Source: Pseudomonas sp. Irchel 3H7 (lineage in GTDB: Bacteria > Pseudomonadota > Gammaproteobacteria > Pseudomonadales > Pseudomonadaceae). From it: a stretch of 64,000 nucleotides of DNA. Made by a program: the position numbers and the translations under genes. Every line of letters starts with the position of its first letter. Position 1 is the stretch's first letter. Shown piece after piece: positions 17,138-26,325 of the stretch. Location of the stretch: contig NZ_FYEA01000007.1 in NCBI RefSeq assembly GCF_900187605.1, positions 310,001 to 374,000 on the forward strand, given 5' to 3'. The notes below the pieces were generated by a model. It saw only the letters and a list, made by a program, of their open reading frames with translations. It was not told where the DNA came from and made no database searches.

Positions 17138-18091
17138 TTACCCCACTTTGACCATGTGCGGCTGCGAGCTGCGCTCAGGCTGGTGATCAAGGTCACGGCT
17201 GACCAGCAGCAGCACTTCTGCCGAGGCGTCGGAAACCTGCGCCTTGTAACCGGCGATGGAGCGGGCGAAGACGTTGTAGATCACTACGGCCGGGATCGCG
17301 GCAACCAGACCCAGTGCGGTGGCCAGCAGCGCTTCAGCGATACCTGGCGCCACGACGGCAAGGTTGGTGGTCTGGGTTTTGGCGATGCCGATGAAGGAGT
17401 TCATGATGCCCCAAACGGTACCGAACAGGCCGACAAACGGTGCGGTGGAACCGATGGTGGCGAGGACGCCGGTGCCGCTGCTCATGTTGCGACCGCAGGC
17501 GGCAACCAGGCGCTCGAGACGGAAGCTCACGCGTTCCTTGATGCCTTCTTTCTCGCGGCTGTTGACCGACAGGCGCATTTCTTCGAGCGCGTCGTGCACC
17601 AGCAGGTTGGCGAGGGTGCCTTCCTTGCCGGCGGTGGCGCTGGCTTCTTTCAGGGTGGTGGCTTTCTTCAGGGCGGCAATTTCGCCACGCAGACGACGCT
17701 TGGCGCCCATCAGCTCGAAGCCTTTGGCGATCCAGATGGTCCAGGTGATGATGGAAGCGATGGCCAGACCGATCATGACGATTTTCACGATGATGTCGGC
17801 GTTCTGGTACATGCCCCACGGCGACAGGTCGTGGGCCATGCCCAGGCTGTTGTCGGCTTCGAGAACTTCAGGAACGTCGGCAGCGTCAACCGTTTGCACC
17901 GGATCGGTAGCGGCCGGGGCAGCCGGAGCGGCGGCTGGTGCGCTTTGCTCGGTGGCGGCTGGCGTTGCAGGTGCCTGGGCGTCGGCGAAAGCGGCGGTCG
18001 GTGCCAGCATCAGGCTGAGCAGCAGCGCTGCCACCGCGCTCCAGGCGCGAGGTCGATTGGTTGGCGAAGCGGAGGTTTGATTACGTGTCAT
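17138..18091 (-). CDS. exbB: TonB-system energizer ExbB
   Basis: This 317-residue protein starts at ATG 18091 with a signal-like segment (AWSAVAALLLSLMLAPTAAFA) and an Ala/Pro-rich periplasmic extension typical of Pseudomonas ExbB. The MotA/TolQ/ExbB core has three membrane helices: IIVKIVMIGLAIASIITWTI; ATIGSTAPFVGLFGTVWGIM; and GIAEALLATALGLVAAIPAV. It is first in the exbB-exbD-tonB operon. An in-frame ATG 21 codons upstream lacks support because it would displace the signal sequence. Confidence 0.95.
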   Translation of the reverse strand: MTRNQTSASPTNRPRAWSAVAALLLSLMLAPTAAFADAQAPATPAATEQSAPAAAPAAPAATDPVQTVDAADVPEVLEADNSLGMAHDLSPWGMYQNADIIVKIVMIGLAIASIITWTIWIAKGFELMGAKRRLRGEIAALKKATTLKEASATAGKEGTLANLLVHDALEEMRLSVNSREKEGIKERVSFRLERLVAACGRNMSSGTGVLATIGSTAPFVGLFGTVWGIMNSFIGIAKTQTTNLAVVAPGIAEALLATALGLVAAIPAVVIYNVFARSIAGYKAQVSDASAEVLLLVSRDLDHQPERSSQPHMVKVG

Positions 18092-18279
18092 GCTGGCCGG
18101 ACCTGAGATAGAAAAACGGTGATGCTCTACCAGGCCTCGTAAGGCCGAGAACAAAAGTGGCGTGCATTATTGCAAGTAATTCTTGTTAACAAAAGTAATA
18201 GAGTATCTTTTTTTCCTGCATTGCTAGCCGTTCGTCCTTTGCCAGCGCTAGTCTGTGCCTTTGCGATAGGAGTTTTTTG

Positions 18280-19137
18280 ATGTCCGCGCCTTCTGTTTTG
18301 ATTGCCGGTTGTGGTGATGTCGGCAGTCGTCTGGCCAAGCAATTGCTGGCGGCTGGCTGGGAAGTTCATGGCCTGCGCCGGGATGTTTCGAAGCTGCCTG
18401 CTGGGGTGATCGGCGTTGCCGGCGACCTGTTCAACGAAGACTGCCCGGCCACCTGGCCGGTGGGGGCAGTGGACTATCTGGTGTATTGCGCCGCGGCTAC
18501 TGATCACGATGAGGCCGGTTATCGTGCGGCTTATGTGCAGGGTTTGCAGAATGTGCTGAGCTGGCTGGATGACTATGGTCAGGTGCCTGAGCAACTGATC
18601 TTCGTGTCCAGTAGCAGTGTTTATGGCCAGCAGGAGGGTGAGTGGGTTGACGAAGCATCCGAGACGATCGCTGCCGGTTATTCCGGGCGGCTGATGCTCG
18701 AAGCGGAGCAGGTTGCGCTGAACAGTGGCATTCCTGCGAGCATCCTGCGCCTGACCGGGATCTATGGCCCGGGTCGGGAATGGCTGCTGACTCAGGTGCG
18801 TCGCGGTTATCGCGTAGCCGTCGAGCCGCCGCTGTATGGCAATCGCATTCACGCCGATGACGCGGCGGGACTGTTGGCGTTTCTGCTGGAAAAGTCACGG
18901 CAGGGCGTGCAATTGGAGAAGATCTACATCGGTGTCGACGATGCACCGGCACCTTTAGCTGAGGTCGTGGGCTGGTTGCGCGAGTATCTGGGCGTTACCG
19001 AATGGGCCGACGACGCCAGCGTTCGCCGTACCGGCAGCAAACGCTGCAGCAATGCGCGGGTGAAGGCGCTGGGCTGGACGCCTGAGTACCCAAGCTATCG
19101 CGAAGGTTACGCTGCGATCCTCGAAGGTAAATGCTGA
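18280..19137 (+). CDS. NAD(P)-dependent SDR-family epimerase-like protein
   Basis: This 285-residue protein starts at ATG 18280, 7 bases after AGGAG. The N-terminal Rossmann signature is GCGDVGSRLAKQL (residues ~9-21), and a YCAAATD strand and VSSSSVYGQQEG follow, the Ser/Tyr region of extended short-chain dehydrogenases. The usual YxxxK is replaced by a looser YSGRLMLEAE, so classical epimerase chemistry is uncertain. It resembles the YeeZ-type proteins of enterobacteria. It stands alone, divergent from exbB. Substrate unknown. Confidence 0.8.
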   Translation: MSAPSVLIAGCGDVGSRLAKQLLAAGWEVHGLRRDVSKLPAGVIGVAGDLFNEDCPATWPVGAVDYLVYCAAATDHDEAGYRAAYVQGLQNVLSWLDDYGQVPEQLIFVSSSSVYGQQEGEWVDEASETIAAGYSGRLMLEAEQVALNSGIPASILRLTGIYGPGREWLLTQVRRGYRVAVEPPLYGNRIHADDAAGLLAFLLEKSRQGVQLEKIYIGVDDAPAPLAEVVGWLREYLGVTEWADDASVRRTGSKRCSNARVKALGWTPEYPSYREGYAAILEGKC

Positions 19138-19160
19138 CTTCCTGACACCCCAAAAACAAA

Positions 19161-19250
19161 TGTAGGAGTGAGCCTGCTCGCGATAGCGGTCTAACATTCA
19201 ACACTTATGCTGACTGTTACACCGCTATCGCGAGCAGGCTCACTCCTACA
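19161..19250 (+). repeat. REPIN-type inverted repeat, perfect 30-bp arms
   Basis: Arms 19161-19190 and 19221-19250 (TGTAGGAGTGAGCC... and reverse complement) match perfectly across 30 bases. It lies between convergent genes. Confidence 0.9.
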
Positions 19251-19277
19251 GGGGATCTCAGCGGATTGTGGTCCGGG

Positions 19278-20018
19278 TTACTGCTTCTCCAGCAACCACT
19301 TGCGCTCGCCCGGCGTGTATTGCGGCATTTCATCTGCCAGCGCGGTGTTCACCGCCTGGAAAATCTCCAGCTCCTTGCCCTTGCGCGCAAAGATGTAGGC
19401 ATTGCCCTGACCGTTGAGCTGCAACCACATGTTGTCGTTGGTGCTGCTCATCGAAGCGCAATCACCTGCCAGGCACAAGGCATAACGGTCGGCCCCCGGC
19501 AAACCGGAGACCTGGCCATCAGCCTGGAACTGCACAGTGCCGCCTTCGCCCTGACCGCTGGCGATTGTCCAGTTGCCGCCCATGTAGGCGGAATACAGTG
19601 CGCGTTCGAAACTGGCACCGATCGGTGCACCTTCCGGCACCGGAATCTGTGCACGGTCGAAAACCTGCTCCGGTTCGTTATCGCTGGCGGCTTGCTGCAG
19701 CTGCCCGCCGTCGCGTTTCAGCTCACTGGCGGAGCTGCCATAGAAGTCGACTTTCCAGGCGCCGGATTTTTCACCCAGCAGCCGTCCTTCGACGTTCTCA
19801 AAACCGTTGGTGTAGCGGGCCTGACCGGCCTTGGTGTTGACGTCCCACTCAAGGTTCGGGCCGTAAGCCTGAAGCGCTTCGCGCAGGGGGCCGCCCTTGG
19901 CTGCAGCATCAATCGCCACCTGGTTGATCCAGGTGCCGCTGATATCACGGTCGGCAGGGTTGCTGGCGCAGCCGCCGAGGAAAATGGCGAGCAGCGGGAG
20001 AGCTAGCGCTTTGCGCAT
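19278..20018 (-). CDS. putative lipoprotein
   Basis: This 246-residue protein has a lipoprotein signal peptide with lipobox LGGC (MRKALALPLLAIFLGGCASN), so Cys16 or so is acylated. The body contains two similar beta-type segments: DISGTWINQV near the N-terminus and YMGGNWTIASGQGEGGTVQF in the middle. Two further cysteines (ALCLAGDC) could form a disulfide. It lies 67 bases after ridA on the same strand. No named function recognised. Confidence 0.75.
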   Translation of the reverse strand: MRKALALPLLAIFLGGCASNPADRDISGTWINQVAIDAAAKGGPLREALQAYGPNLEWDVNTKAGQARYTNGFENVEGRLLGEKSGAWKVDFYGSSASELKRDGGQLQQAASDNEPEQVFDRAQIPVPEGAPIGASFERALYSAYMGGNWTIASGQGEGGTVQFQADGQVSGLPGADRYALCLAGDCASMSSTNDNMWLQLNGQGNAYIFARKGKELEIFQAVNTALADEMPQYTPGERKWLLEKQ

Positions 20019-20085
20019 GGTGGAATCCTTTCAAAACCTTTTCTTGCAGCAGTCGGCGCGGCGGTTGAAGGCCGCGCCGTGCGCA

Positions 20086-20466
20086 TCACTCGATGACCAG
20101 AATGGCATCCATTTCAACCTGCGAACCCTTTGGCAGGGCGGCAACGCCAATGGCGGCGCGGGCCGGGTATGGCTGGTCGAAGTACTTGCCCATGATCTCG
20201 TTGACCTTGGCGAAGTGGCTCAGGTCGGTGAGGAAGATGTTCAGTTTGACGATGTCCTTGAACGAACCGCCGGCCGCTTCGGCCACGGCTTTGAGGTTCT
20301 CGAACACCTGGACGGTCTGGGCTTCGAAGCCTTCAACCAGTTCCATGGTTTTTGGGTCCAGCGGAATCTGACCCGACATGTAAACGGTGTTGCCGGCCTT
20401 GATCGCCTGGGAGTAAGTGCCGATGGCGGCCGGGGCCTTGTCGCTGGTGATAACGGTCTTGGTCAT
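20086..20466 (-). CDS. ridA: reactive intermediate/imine deaminase RidA
   Basis: This 126-residue protein fits the RidA/YjgF family: AIGTYSQAI near residue 17, YMSGQIPLDP, and the key Arg in PARAAIGVAALPKG, ending with VEMDAIL. RidA hydrolyses enamine/imine intermediates made by PLP-dependent dehydratases. It lies 24 bases after spoT, matching the spoT-ridA pair of P. aeruginosa. A second RidA homologue is encoded at 51708-52061. Confidence 0.95.
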   Translation of the reverse strand: MTKTVITSDKAPAAIGTYSQAIKAGNTVYMSGQIPLDPKTMELVEGFEAQTVQVFENLKAVAEAAGGSFKDIVKLNIFLTDLSHFAKVNEIMGKYFDQPYPARAAIGVAALPKGSQVEMDAILVIE

Positions 20467-20490
20467 GTATGACTCCTTGTAATGGTTGAG

Positions 20491-22596
20491 TTATGCACGC
20501 ATGCGGGTGATGCGGATCACCCCGGTCAAGGCGCGCAGCTTCTTGATCACGCGGGCCAGGTGCACTCGGTCGTGGACGCTGACCACCAACTGGACAACGC
20601 TGATGCGACCATCGCGTTCGTCCATGCTGATTTTCTCGATATTGCCGTCGGCCGCGTTGACGCTGCTGGCCAGCAGGGCGATCAGGCCGCGCTGGTGTTC
20701 CAGCTCGACGCGCAGTTCGACGTTGAATTCGCCGGTGACATCCTTGGCCCACGAGAGCTGGATGCATTTTTCCGGGTTGTGCCGGATTTCGCTGATGTTG
20801 CGGCAGTTGTCCAGGTGCACGACCATGCCTTTGCCCGCCGACAGGTGCCCGACAATCGGGTCGCCCGGGATCGGCGTGCAGCATTTGGCGTAGCTCAGCA
20901 CCAAGCCTTCGGTGCCGCGAATCGCCAGCGGGCCTTCCGGGCTTGGCAACTGTTCGCCTTCGCCGAGCAGGCGGCGGGCGACCACATAGGCCATGCGGTT
21001 GCCCAGGCCGATGTCTTCGAGCAGGTCTTCGATCAGTTCGAGGCGGTACTCGGTGAGCATGGCTTTGACGCGTTCGGCCGGGATCTTCTCCAGCGAACTG
21101 TCGAAACCGTTAAGCACCTTGTTCAGCAGGCGTTCGCCGAGGCTGATGGACTCGGAGCGACGTTGCAGTTTCAACGCATGGCGGATGTGCGTGCGGGCCT
21201 TGCCGGTGACGACGAAATTGAGCCACGCCGGATTCGGCCGGGCGCCGGGGGCGCTGACGATCTCGACCGTGGAGCCGCTTTGCAGCGGTTCGGACAGCGG
21301 TGCGAGACGACGGTTGATCCGGCAGGCAATGCAGCTGTTGCCGACGTCGGTGTGGACCGCGTAGGCAAAGTCGACCGCCGTGGAGCCTTTGGGCAGCTCC
21401 ATGATCCGGCCTTTGGGCGTGAACACGTAGACCTCGTCCGGGAACAGGTCGATCTTCACGCTTTCGATGAATTCCAGCGAGTTGCCGGCACGTTGCTGCA
21501 TTTCCAGCACGCCTTTGACCCACTGGCGGGCGCGGGCGTGAGTGCCTTTCGGCTGCTCGTCGCCGCTGGATTTGTACAGCCAATGCGCGGCGATGCCGTT
21601 GTTGGCCATCTCTTCCATTTCACGGGTACGGATCTGGATCTCGATCGGTACACCGTGCATTCCGAACAGCGTGGTGTGCAGCGACTGATAGCCGTTGGCC
21701 TTGGGGATCGCGATGTAATCCTTGAAGCGCCCCGGCAACGGCTTGTACAAATTATGTACAGCGCCGAGTACGCGGTAGCAGGTATCGACCTTGTCGACGA
21801 TGATCCGGAACGCGTAGACGTCCATGATCTCGTTGAAGGCCCGACGCTTGCCGCGCATTTTCTTGTAGATGCCGTAGAGGTGTTTCTGGCGACCGCTGAC
21901 TTCGCCCTGGATACCGTCGATGGCGAGGCAATGGCCAAGGGATTCTTCGATCTTGTTGACGATTTCCTTGCGGTTGCCCCGGGCGCGTTTGACCGCCTGG
22001 TAGATCCGCGCGGAACGCATCGGGTGCATGGCCTTGAAACCAAGGTCTTCGAATTCGATGCGGATCGCGTGCATGCCCAGCCGGTTGGCGATGGGCGCGT
22101 AGATTTCGAGGGTTTCCTTGGCGATCCGGCGGCGTTTTTCGCCGGACAGCACTTCCAACGTGCGCATGTTATGCAGGCGGTCGGCGAGCTTGACCAGGAT
22201 CACGCGAATGTCGCGTGCCATGGCCATGGCCATTTTCTGGAAGTTTTCGGCTTGGGCTTCGGCCTTGGTCTCGAAATTCATCTGAGTCAGTTTGCTGACC
22301 CCGTCGACCAGTTCGGCCACGGTTTCACCGAACTGCGCTTGCAGCGCTTCTTTGGCAATACCGGTGTCTTCGATCACGTCATGCAGCATCGCGGCCATCA
22401 GGCTCTGATGGTCCATGTGCATGTCGGCAAGAATATTCGCCACGGCAAGAGGATGCGTGACGTACGCCTCGCCGCTGCGACGGCGTTGGCCGTCATGGGC
22501 TTGTTCGGCGTAGAAATACGCTCGGCGGACCAGGTTGACCTGGTCGTTGCCGAGGTAGGTCGATAAGCGATCGGCGAGGGCGTCTATGCTCGGCAT
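20491..22596 (-). CDS. spoT: bifunctional (p)ppGpp synthetase/hydrolase SpoT
   Basis: This 701-residue protein has the full RelA/SpoT order: an intact HD hydrolase domain (MAAMLHDVIEDTG, KLADRLHNMRTL), synthetase domain (YRVLGAVHNLYKPLPGRFKD and the following GYQSLHTT), TGS domain (VYVFTPKGRIMELPKGSTAV), and a C-terminal ACT domain (FNVELRVELEHQRGLIALLA). The intact HD motif argues for SpoT rather than RelA. It sits downstream of rpoZ on the same strand, as in most gammaproteobacteria. Confidence 0.97.
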   Translation of the reverse strand: MPSIDALADRLSTYLGNDQVNLVRRAYFYAEQAHDGQRRRSGEAYVTHPLAVANILADMHMDHQSLMAAMLHDVIEDTGIAKEALQAQFGETVAELVDGVSKLTQMNFETKAEAQAENFQKMAMAMARDIRVILVKLADRLHNMRTLEVLSGEKRRRIAKETLEIYAPIANRLGMHAIRIEFEDLGFKAMHPMRSARIYQAVKRARGNRKEIVNKIEESLGHCLAIDGIQGEVSGRQKHLYGIYKKMRGKRRAFNEIMDVYAFRIIVDKVDTCYRVLGAVHNLYKPLPGRFKDYIAIPKANGYQSLHTTLFGMHGVPIEIQIRTREMEEMANNGIAAHWLYKSSGDEQPKGTHARARQWVKGVLEMQQRAGNSLEFIESVKIDLFPDEVYVFTPKGRIMELPKGSTAVDFAYAVHTDVGNSCIACRINRRLAPLSEPLQSGSTVEIVSAPGARPNPAWLNFVVTGKARTHIRHALKLQRRSESISLGERLLNKVLNGFDSSLEKIPAERVKAMLTEYRLELIEDLLEDIGLGNRMAYVVARRLLGEGEQLPSPEGPLAIRGTEGLVLSYAKCCTPIPGDPIVGHLSAGKGMVVHLDNCRNISEIRHNPEKCIQLSWAKDVTGEFNVELRVELEHQRGLIALLASSVNAADGNIEKISMDERDGRISVVQLVVSVHDRVHLARVIKKLRALTGVIRITRMRA

Positions 22597-22653
22597 GATA
22601 ATTCCTGCCGTAGGCTGTGACCCCGCGCCGTGCTACGTCGACCAGGCATAGGC

Positions 22654-22917
22654 TTAGACGGCCTCGTTGGACTCGTCCTCGAACGCTGCAAACAGCGGTT
22701 CGTCTTCGACGATCTCAGCGTTGGCGATGAACTCGTAGCTCATCAGGCCTTCAGCGATTTCACGCAGGGCAACAACGGTAGGCTTGTCGTTTTCCCACTG
22801 AACCAGTGGCTCTTTGCCGCCGGTGGCCAGTTGACGGGCACGTTTGGTAGAGAGCATGACCAGCTCAAAACGGTTTTCCACGTGGTTCAGGCAGTCTTCA
22901 ACGGTTACGCGGGCCAT
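22654..22917 (-). CDS. rpoZ: RNA polymerase omega subunit RpoZ
   Basis: This 87-residue protein starts at ATG 22917 (MARVTVEDCLNHVENRFELV), the conserved omega N-terminus. STKRARQLATGGKEPLVQWE and the following KPTVVALREIAEGL complete the family pattern. Omega aids assembly of RNA polymerase and forms part of a ppGpp binding site, which fits its place beside spoT. An in-frame ATG 19 codons upstream is not supported by the family. Confidence 0.97.
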   Translation of the reverse strand: MARVTVEDCLNHVENRFELVMLSTKRARQLATGGKEPLVQWENDKPTVVALREIAEGLMSYEFIANAEIVEDEPLFAAFEDESNEAV

Positions 22918-23084
22918 GGTATTCCTCGGAGCGAATGCAATATGCGCGCTGCCCGGTTGGGCGAGCGGACTCAACAGTTTAAAAAATCACCAGCGATTAG
23001 GGAAGCGCTGATTTTTTGACCAAGCCCTTCAACGCGCTGCAAGCACCAATGTAAAGCGCTTGCAGGCGTTTTGGGAAGTGCTGA

Positions 23085-23705
23085 TTAACCGAGCAATTCG
23101 GCAAGCAATTTGCCGAAACGCACCTGCTGGCGTTTCTGTTGGAGTTGATTGGCGCGGAAAATCGCCTTCAGATCGTCCAGTGCGTGAGCAAAATCGTCGT
23201 TGATGATCAGGTAGTCGTACTCGACATAGTGACTCATCTCGTTGACCGCTTCGCGCATCCGGCCGTCAATGATCTCGTCGCTGTCCTGACCACGATTGGT
23301 CAGGCGCTGGTGCAGGGCTTGAAGCGACGGCGGCAAGATAAAGATCGAGCGTGCTTGCGGCATCAGCTTGCGCACTTGCTCGGCGCCTTGCCAGTCGATT
23401 TCCAGAATCAGGTCGTGACCTTCGTCCAGCGTCTGCTGCAGGCGGCTTTGCGAGGTGCCGTAGAAGTTGCCGAAGACTTCGGCGCGTTCGAGGAAGTCGC
23501 CATGCTCGCCCATCTTCACAAACTCTTCGCGGGTCACGAAGTGATAGTTCACACCGTCCACTTCACCCGGACGCATGGCGCGGGTGGTGTGCGAAACCGA
23601 AACGCGAATTTCCGGTATGGCATCGGTCAAAGCCTTGACCAGGCTGCTTTTGCCCGCGCCCGATGGCGCGGAAATGATGTACAGGGTGCCGGTGCTGTGG
23701 GTCAT
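23085..23705 (-). CDS. gmk: guanylate kinase Gmk
   Basis: This 206-residue enzyme converts GMP to GDP. It has the P-loop GAPSGAGKSSLV (residues ~12-23), the GMP-binding segment VSHTTRAMRPGEVDGVNYHF, and the lid region with ILPPSLQALHQRLTNRGQDS. It lies 12 bases downstream of yicC and upstream of rpoZ-spoT on the same strand. Confidence 0.98.
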   Translation of the reverse strand: MTHSTGTLYIISAPSGAGKSSLVKALTDAIPEIRVSVSHTTRAMRPGEVDGVNYHFVTREEFVKMGEHGDFLERAEVFGNFYGTSQSRLQQTLDEGHDLILEIDWQGAEQVRKLMPQARSIFILPPSLQALHQRLTNRGQDSDEIIDGRMREAVNEMSHYVEYDYLIINDDFAHALDDLKAIFRANQLQQKRQQVRFGKLLAELLG

Positions 23706-23717
23706 GTCGGGGTTGCC

Positions 23718-24581
23718 TTACTCAATATTCTGCACTTGTTCACGCATCTGCTCGATCAACACCTTGAGGTTGACGGCGGCCTGGGTGCTGCGCGGGTCGA
23801 AGGCCTTGGAGCCCAATGTGTTGGCTTCGCGGTTGAGTTCCTGCATCAGGAAATCAAGGCGGCGTCCGGCCGCACCGCCGGACTTCAGTACCCGGCGCAC
23901 TTCGATGATATGGGTGCTCAGGCGATCCAGTTCTTCGGCCACATCGCTCTTTTGCGCGAGCATGACCATTTCCTGTTCGAGGCGCTGCGGATCAAGCTCG
24001 GCCTTCATGTCGGTGAAGCGGTCGAGGACTTTCTGGCGTTGGGTGGCGAGCATCTGCGGTACCAGTTCGCGCAGGGTCACCACGTCTTCTTCAATGGAAG
24101 TCAGGCGCTCGTTGATCAAGCGTGCCAGCTCCGCGCCTTCGCGCTCGCGGCCGGCCTTCAACTCTTTCAGGCCTTGATTGAACAGGGCCAGCGCGTCGGC
24201 GTTCAATGCCTGCGGGTCAGTCGCGTCGCCCACCAGTACGCCAGGCCAGGCGAGCACTTCCAGCGGATTGAGTGCGGCGGGATTGTTGATCAGGCCGGCA
24301 ATGGTTTCGGCCGCAGCGACCAGCTGCGCGGCGCGCTCGCGATCGATTTGCAGGGTTTTGCCGGTACTTTCTTCGGTGAAACGCAGGGTGCATTCGAGTT
24401 TGCCCCGCGACAGGCCCTGGCGCAGCGCTTCACGCACCGCGCCTTCGAGGTCGCGAAACGTCTCCGGCAAACGCAGGTGGGGTTCCAGATAGCGGCTGTT
24501 GACCGAGCGCAGTTCCCAGCTCAGGGTGCCCTGGGCGCCGGCTTTTTCGACGCGGGCGAAGGCGGTCATGCTGTGCACCAT
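23718..24581 (-). CDS. yicC: YicC-family endoribonuclease
   Basis: This 287-residue protein equals E. coli YicC in length when started at ATG 24581 (MVHSMTAFARVE, against MIRSMTAYARRE recalled for YicC). Conserved blocks include WELRSVNSRYLEPHLRLPE and AGRRLDFLMQELNREANTLG, ending KVLIEQMREQVQNIE. YicC proteins were recently described as endoribonucleases. The longer ORF upstream to 24707 overlaps the divergent rph promoter and is rejected. Confidence 0.92.
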   Translation of the reverse strand: MVHSMTAFARVEKAGAQGTLSWELRSVNSRYLEPHLRLPETFRDLEGAVREALRQGLSRGKLECTLRFTEESTGKTLQIDRERAAQLVAAAETIAGLINNPAALNPLEVLAWPGVLVGDATDPQALNADALALFNQGLKELKAGREREGAELARLINERLTSIEEDVVTLRELVPQMLATQRQKVLDRFTDMKAELDPQRLEQEMVMLAQKSDVAEELDRLSTHIIEVRRVLKSGGAAGRRLDFLMQELNREANTLGSKAFDPRSTQAAVNLKVLIEQMREQVQNIE

Positions 24582-24806
24582 GGCGGTGACCTCGCAATGC
24601 AGATCGGCGCAGCAGATGTTCCGCAGGCTCGATATCAATGAATTTAAGCCGACTGGCAGCAAAGGCGCAGGATTGTAGCGCAGTGCGGCGAATGCGCCCA
24701 AACACACGGTGTGACAAAGGGCTGCAGCCCGTCGGTAATGGGTGTTTCAGGGCCTTCGATCGTCGCCCGGATTTTTTAACGAGTGCCCAGGCGCGGTGCA
24801 GCGCTC

Positions 24807-24812
24807 TATAAT
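24807..24812 (+). promoter_or_regulatory. TATAAT -10 element upstream of rph
   Basis: An exact TATAAT lies 38 bases before the rph ATG, in the gap divergent from yicC. No good -35 is visible at 17-bp spacing, so strength is uncertain. Confidence 0.55.
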
Positions 24813-24849
24813 GCTCGGCAGTTTTCCGTCCCCAGTACAGGTATTCCCT

Positions 24850-25572
24850 ATGAAACGTCCAAGTGGTCGCGCTGCCGATCAGCTCCGCTCGATCCGCATT
24901 ACCCGCAACTACACCAAACACGCCGAGGGATCTGTACTGGTCGAATTCGGTGATACCAAAGTCATCTGCACCGTCAGCGTCGAAAACGGCGTGCCGCGCT
25001 TCCTCAAAGGTCAGGGCCAGGGTTGGTTGACTGCCGAGTACGGCATGCTGCCGCGCGCCACTGGCGAGCGTAACCAGCGTGAAGCGAGCCGTGGCAAGCA
25101 GGGCGGCCGCACTCTGGAAATCCAGCGTCTGATCGGTCGTTCCCTGCGCGCTGCGCTGGACATGTCCAAGCTGGGCGACGTGACCCTGTACGTCGACTGC
25201 GACGTGATCCAGGCTGACGGTGGCACGCGCACCGCTTCCATCACTGGCGCCATGGTTGCCCTGGTTGATGCGCTGAAAGTGATCAAGAAGCGCGGCGGCC
25301 TGAAGGGCGGCGATCCGCTCAAGCAAATGATCGGTGCGGTATCGGTCGGCATGTATCAGGGCGAGGCCGTGCTGGATCTGGACTATCTTGAAGATTCCGC
25401 CGCCGAGACTGACCTCAACGTGGTGATGACCAGCACCGGTGGTTTCATCGAAGTGCAGGGCACTGCCGAAGGCGCGCCGTTCCAGCCTGAAGATCTCAAT
25501 GCCATGCTGGAACTGGCCAAGCAAGGCATGAACGAAATCTTCGAACTGCAAAAGGCTGCACTGGCCGACTGA
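24850..25572 (+). CDS. rph: ribonuclease PH
   Basis: This 240-residue phosphorolytic 3'-5' exoribonuclease trims tRNA 3' ends. It is near the usual 238-240 residues and reads as a full-length family member: MKRPSGRAADQLRSIRITRN, GDTKVICTVSVENGVPRFL, LTAEYGMLPRATGERNQRE, and DCDVIQADGGTRTASITGA, where the Asp/Arg active site lies. It is divergent from yicC, as in many proteobacteria. Confidence 0.98.
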   Translation: MKRPSGRAADQLRSIRITRNYTKHAEGSVLVEFGDTKVICTVSVENGVPRFLKGQGQGWLTAEYGMLPRATGERNQREASRGKQGGRTLEIQRLIGRSLRAALDMSKLGDVTLYVDCDVIQADGGTRTASITGAMVALVDALKVIKKRGGLKGGDPLKQMIGAVSVGMYQGEAVLDLDYLEDSAAETDLNVVMTSTGGFIEVQGTAEGAPFQPEDLNAMLELAKQGMNEIFELQKAALAD

Positions 25573-25600
25573 GCAGATTGATAACTGCAAGGAGGACGCG

Positions 25601-25969
25601 ATGAGTGACGAGCAAGAGCTGCTGCCCAAGCCGAGCCAGGAGGTTCGCCAGTGGGCGATGTTTTGTCACTTGTCCGCCTTGTTGGGGATCTGGATACCGT
25701 TCGGCAATTTGATCGGGCCGTTGATCCTGTGGCAAATGAAGCGCGAGACAGACCCGTTCATTGATGCTCAAGGCAAGGAGGCGCTGAATTTTCAGATCAC
25801 CGTCGCCATTGCTTCATTGATCTGCTTCTTGCTGATGGTGCTGATCATCGGGTTCTTCCTGTTGGGGATACTGGCGATTGGCGCACTGGTTTTGACGATC
25901 ATCGCCGGTGTGAAAGCCAATGAAGGTTTTCCTTACCGATATCCGTTTACCTGGCGGCTGATCAAATAA
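25601..25969 (+). CDS. DUF4870 membrane protein
   Basis: This 122-residue protein starts at ATG 25601 after AAGGAGG. It has a cytoplasmic N-terminus and three to four hydrophobic segments (FCHLSALLGIWIPFGNLIGP, ITVAIASLICFLLMVLIIGF, LAIGALVLTIIAGVKANEGF). The sequence DPFIDAQGKEALNFQIT between helices is the hallmark of DUF4870 (Tic20-like). Function unknown. It follows rph by 28 bases and is ended by a terminator. Confidence 0.88.
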   Translation: MSDEQELLPKPSQEVRQWAMFCHLSALLGIWIPFGNLIGPLILWQMKRETDPFIDAQGKEALNFQITVAIASLICFLLMVLIIGFFLLGILAIGALVLTIIAGVKANEGFPYRYPFTWRLIK

Positions 25970-25992
25970 GAAGCTCGCAAAGTTCTAATACC

Positions 25993-26020
25993 AATGCCCT
26001 GACCCGTCAGGGCATTTTTA
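25993..26020 (+). terminator. rho-independent terminator after the DUF4870 gene
   Basis: The 10-bp stem AATGCCCTGA/TCAGGGCATT with loop CCCG is followed by TTTATTTAT. Confidence 0.85.
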
Positions 26021-26180
26021 TTTATGCAGCATAATTAATCGCTATTGTATGTAGGAATAATCTGGTTGCGATGACGGGTCCTATTGTTTGCGCATATACA
26101 CTTTTAGTCACAACTGCATCGGCTTAGTTAGGATTCATGTCCTTGGAATCAAGTCCGACGATTGTTAAAGTTGCTCGGCT

Positions 26181-26200
26181 AATATTTCTTCTGAAATATT
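26181..26200 (+). promoter_or_regulatory. palindrome in the gltS upstream region
   Basis: AATATTTC-TTCT-GAAATATT is a perfect 8-bp inverted repeat about 125 bases before the gltS start. The surrounding 25970-26325 gap is AT-rich and otherwise holds only the terminator at its left end. It could be an operator or a hairpin; no regulator is identifiable. Confidence 0.4.
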
Positions 26201-26325
26201 AAGATATGTTCAAGCCAACGAAGGCTCTTGAATTTCCGAGTAATCAGTGTTGAGACAATCAGCCTGTTCAGGGGCGGACGAAGGTAAAAAATTCGCCTCT
26301 GAATAAATAGCCAAGAATAATCCCA

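Noticed and set aside
18160..18220. Possible Fur box upstream of exbB
   Set aside because: The AT-rich stretch around TTCTTGTTAACAAAAG does not fit the Fur consensus well enough, although iron control of this operon would be expected.
20482..22566. 694-codon plus-strand ORF opposite spoT
   Set aside because: It lies antisense to a full-length, motif-complete spoT; its composition is the mirror of a high-GC gene and no domain is visible.
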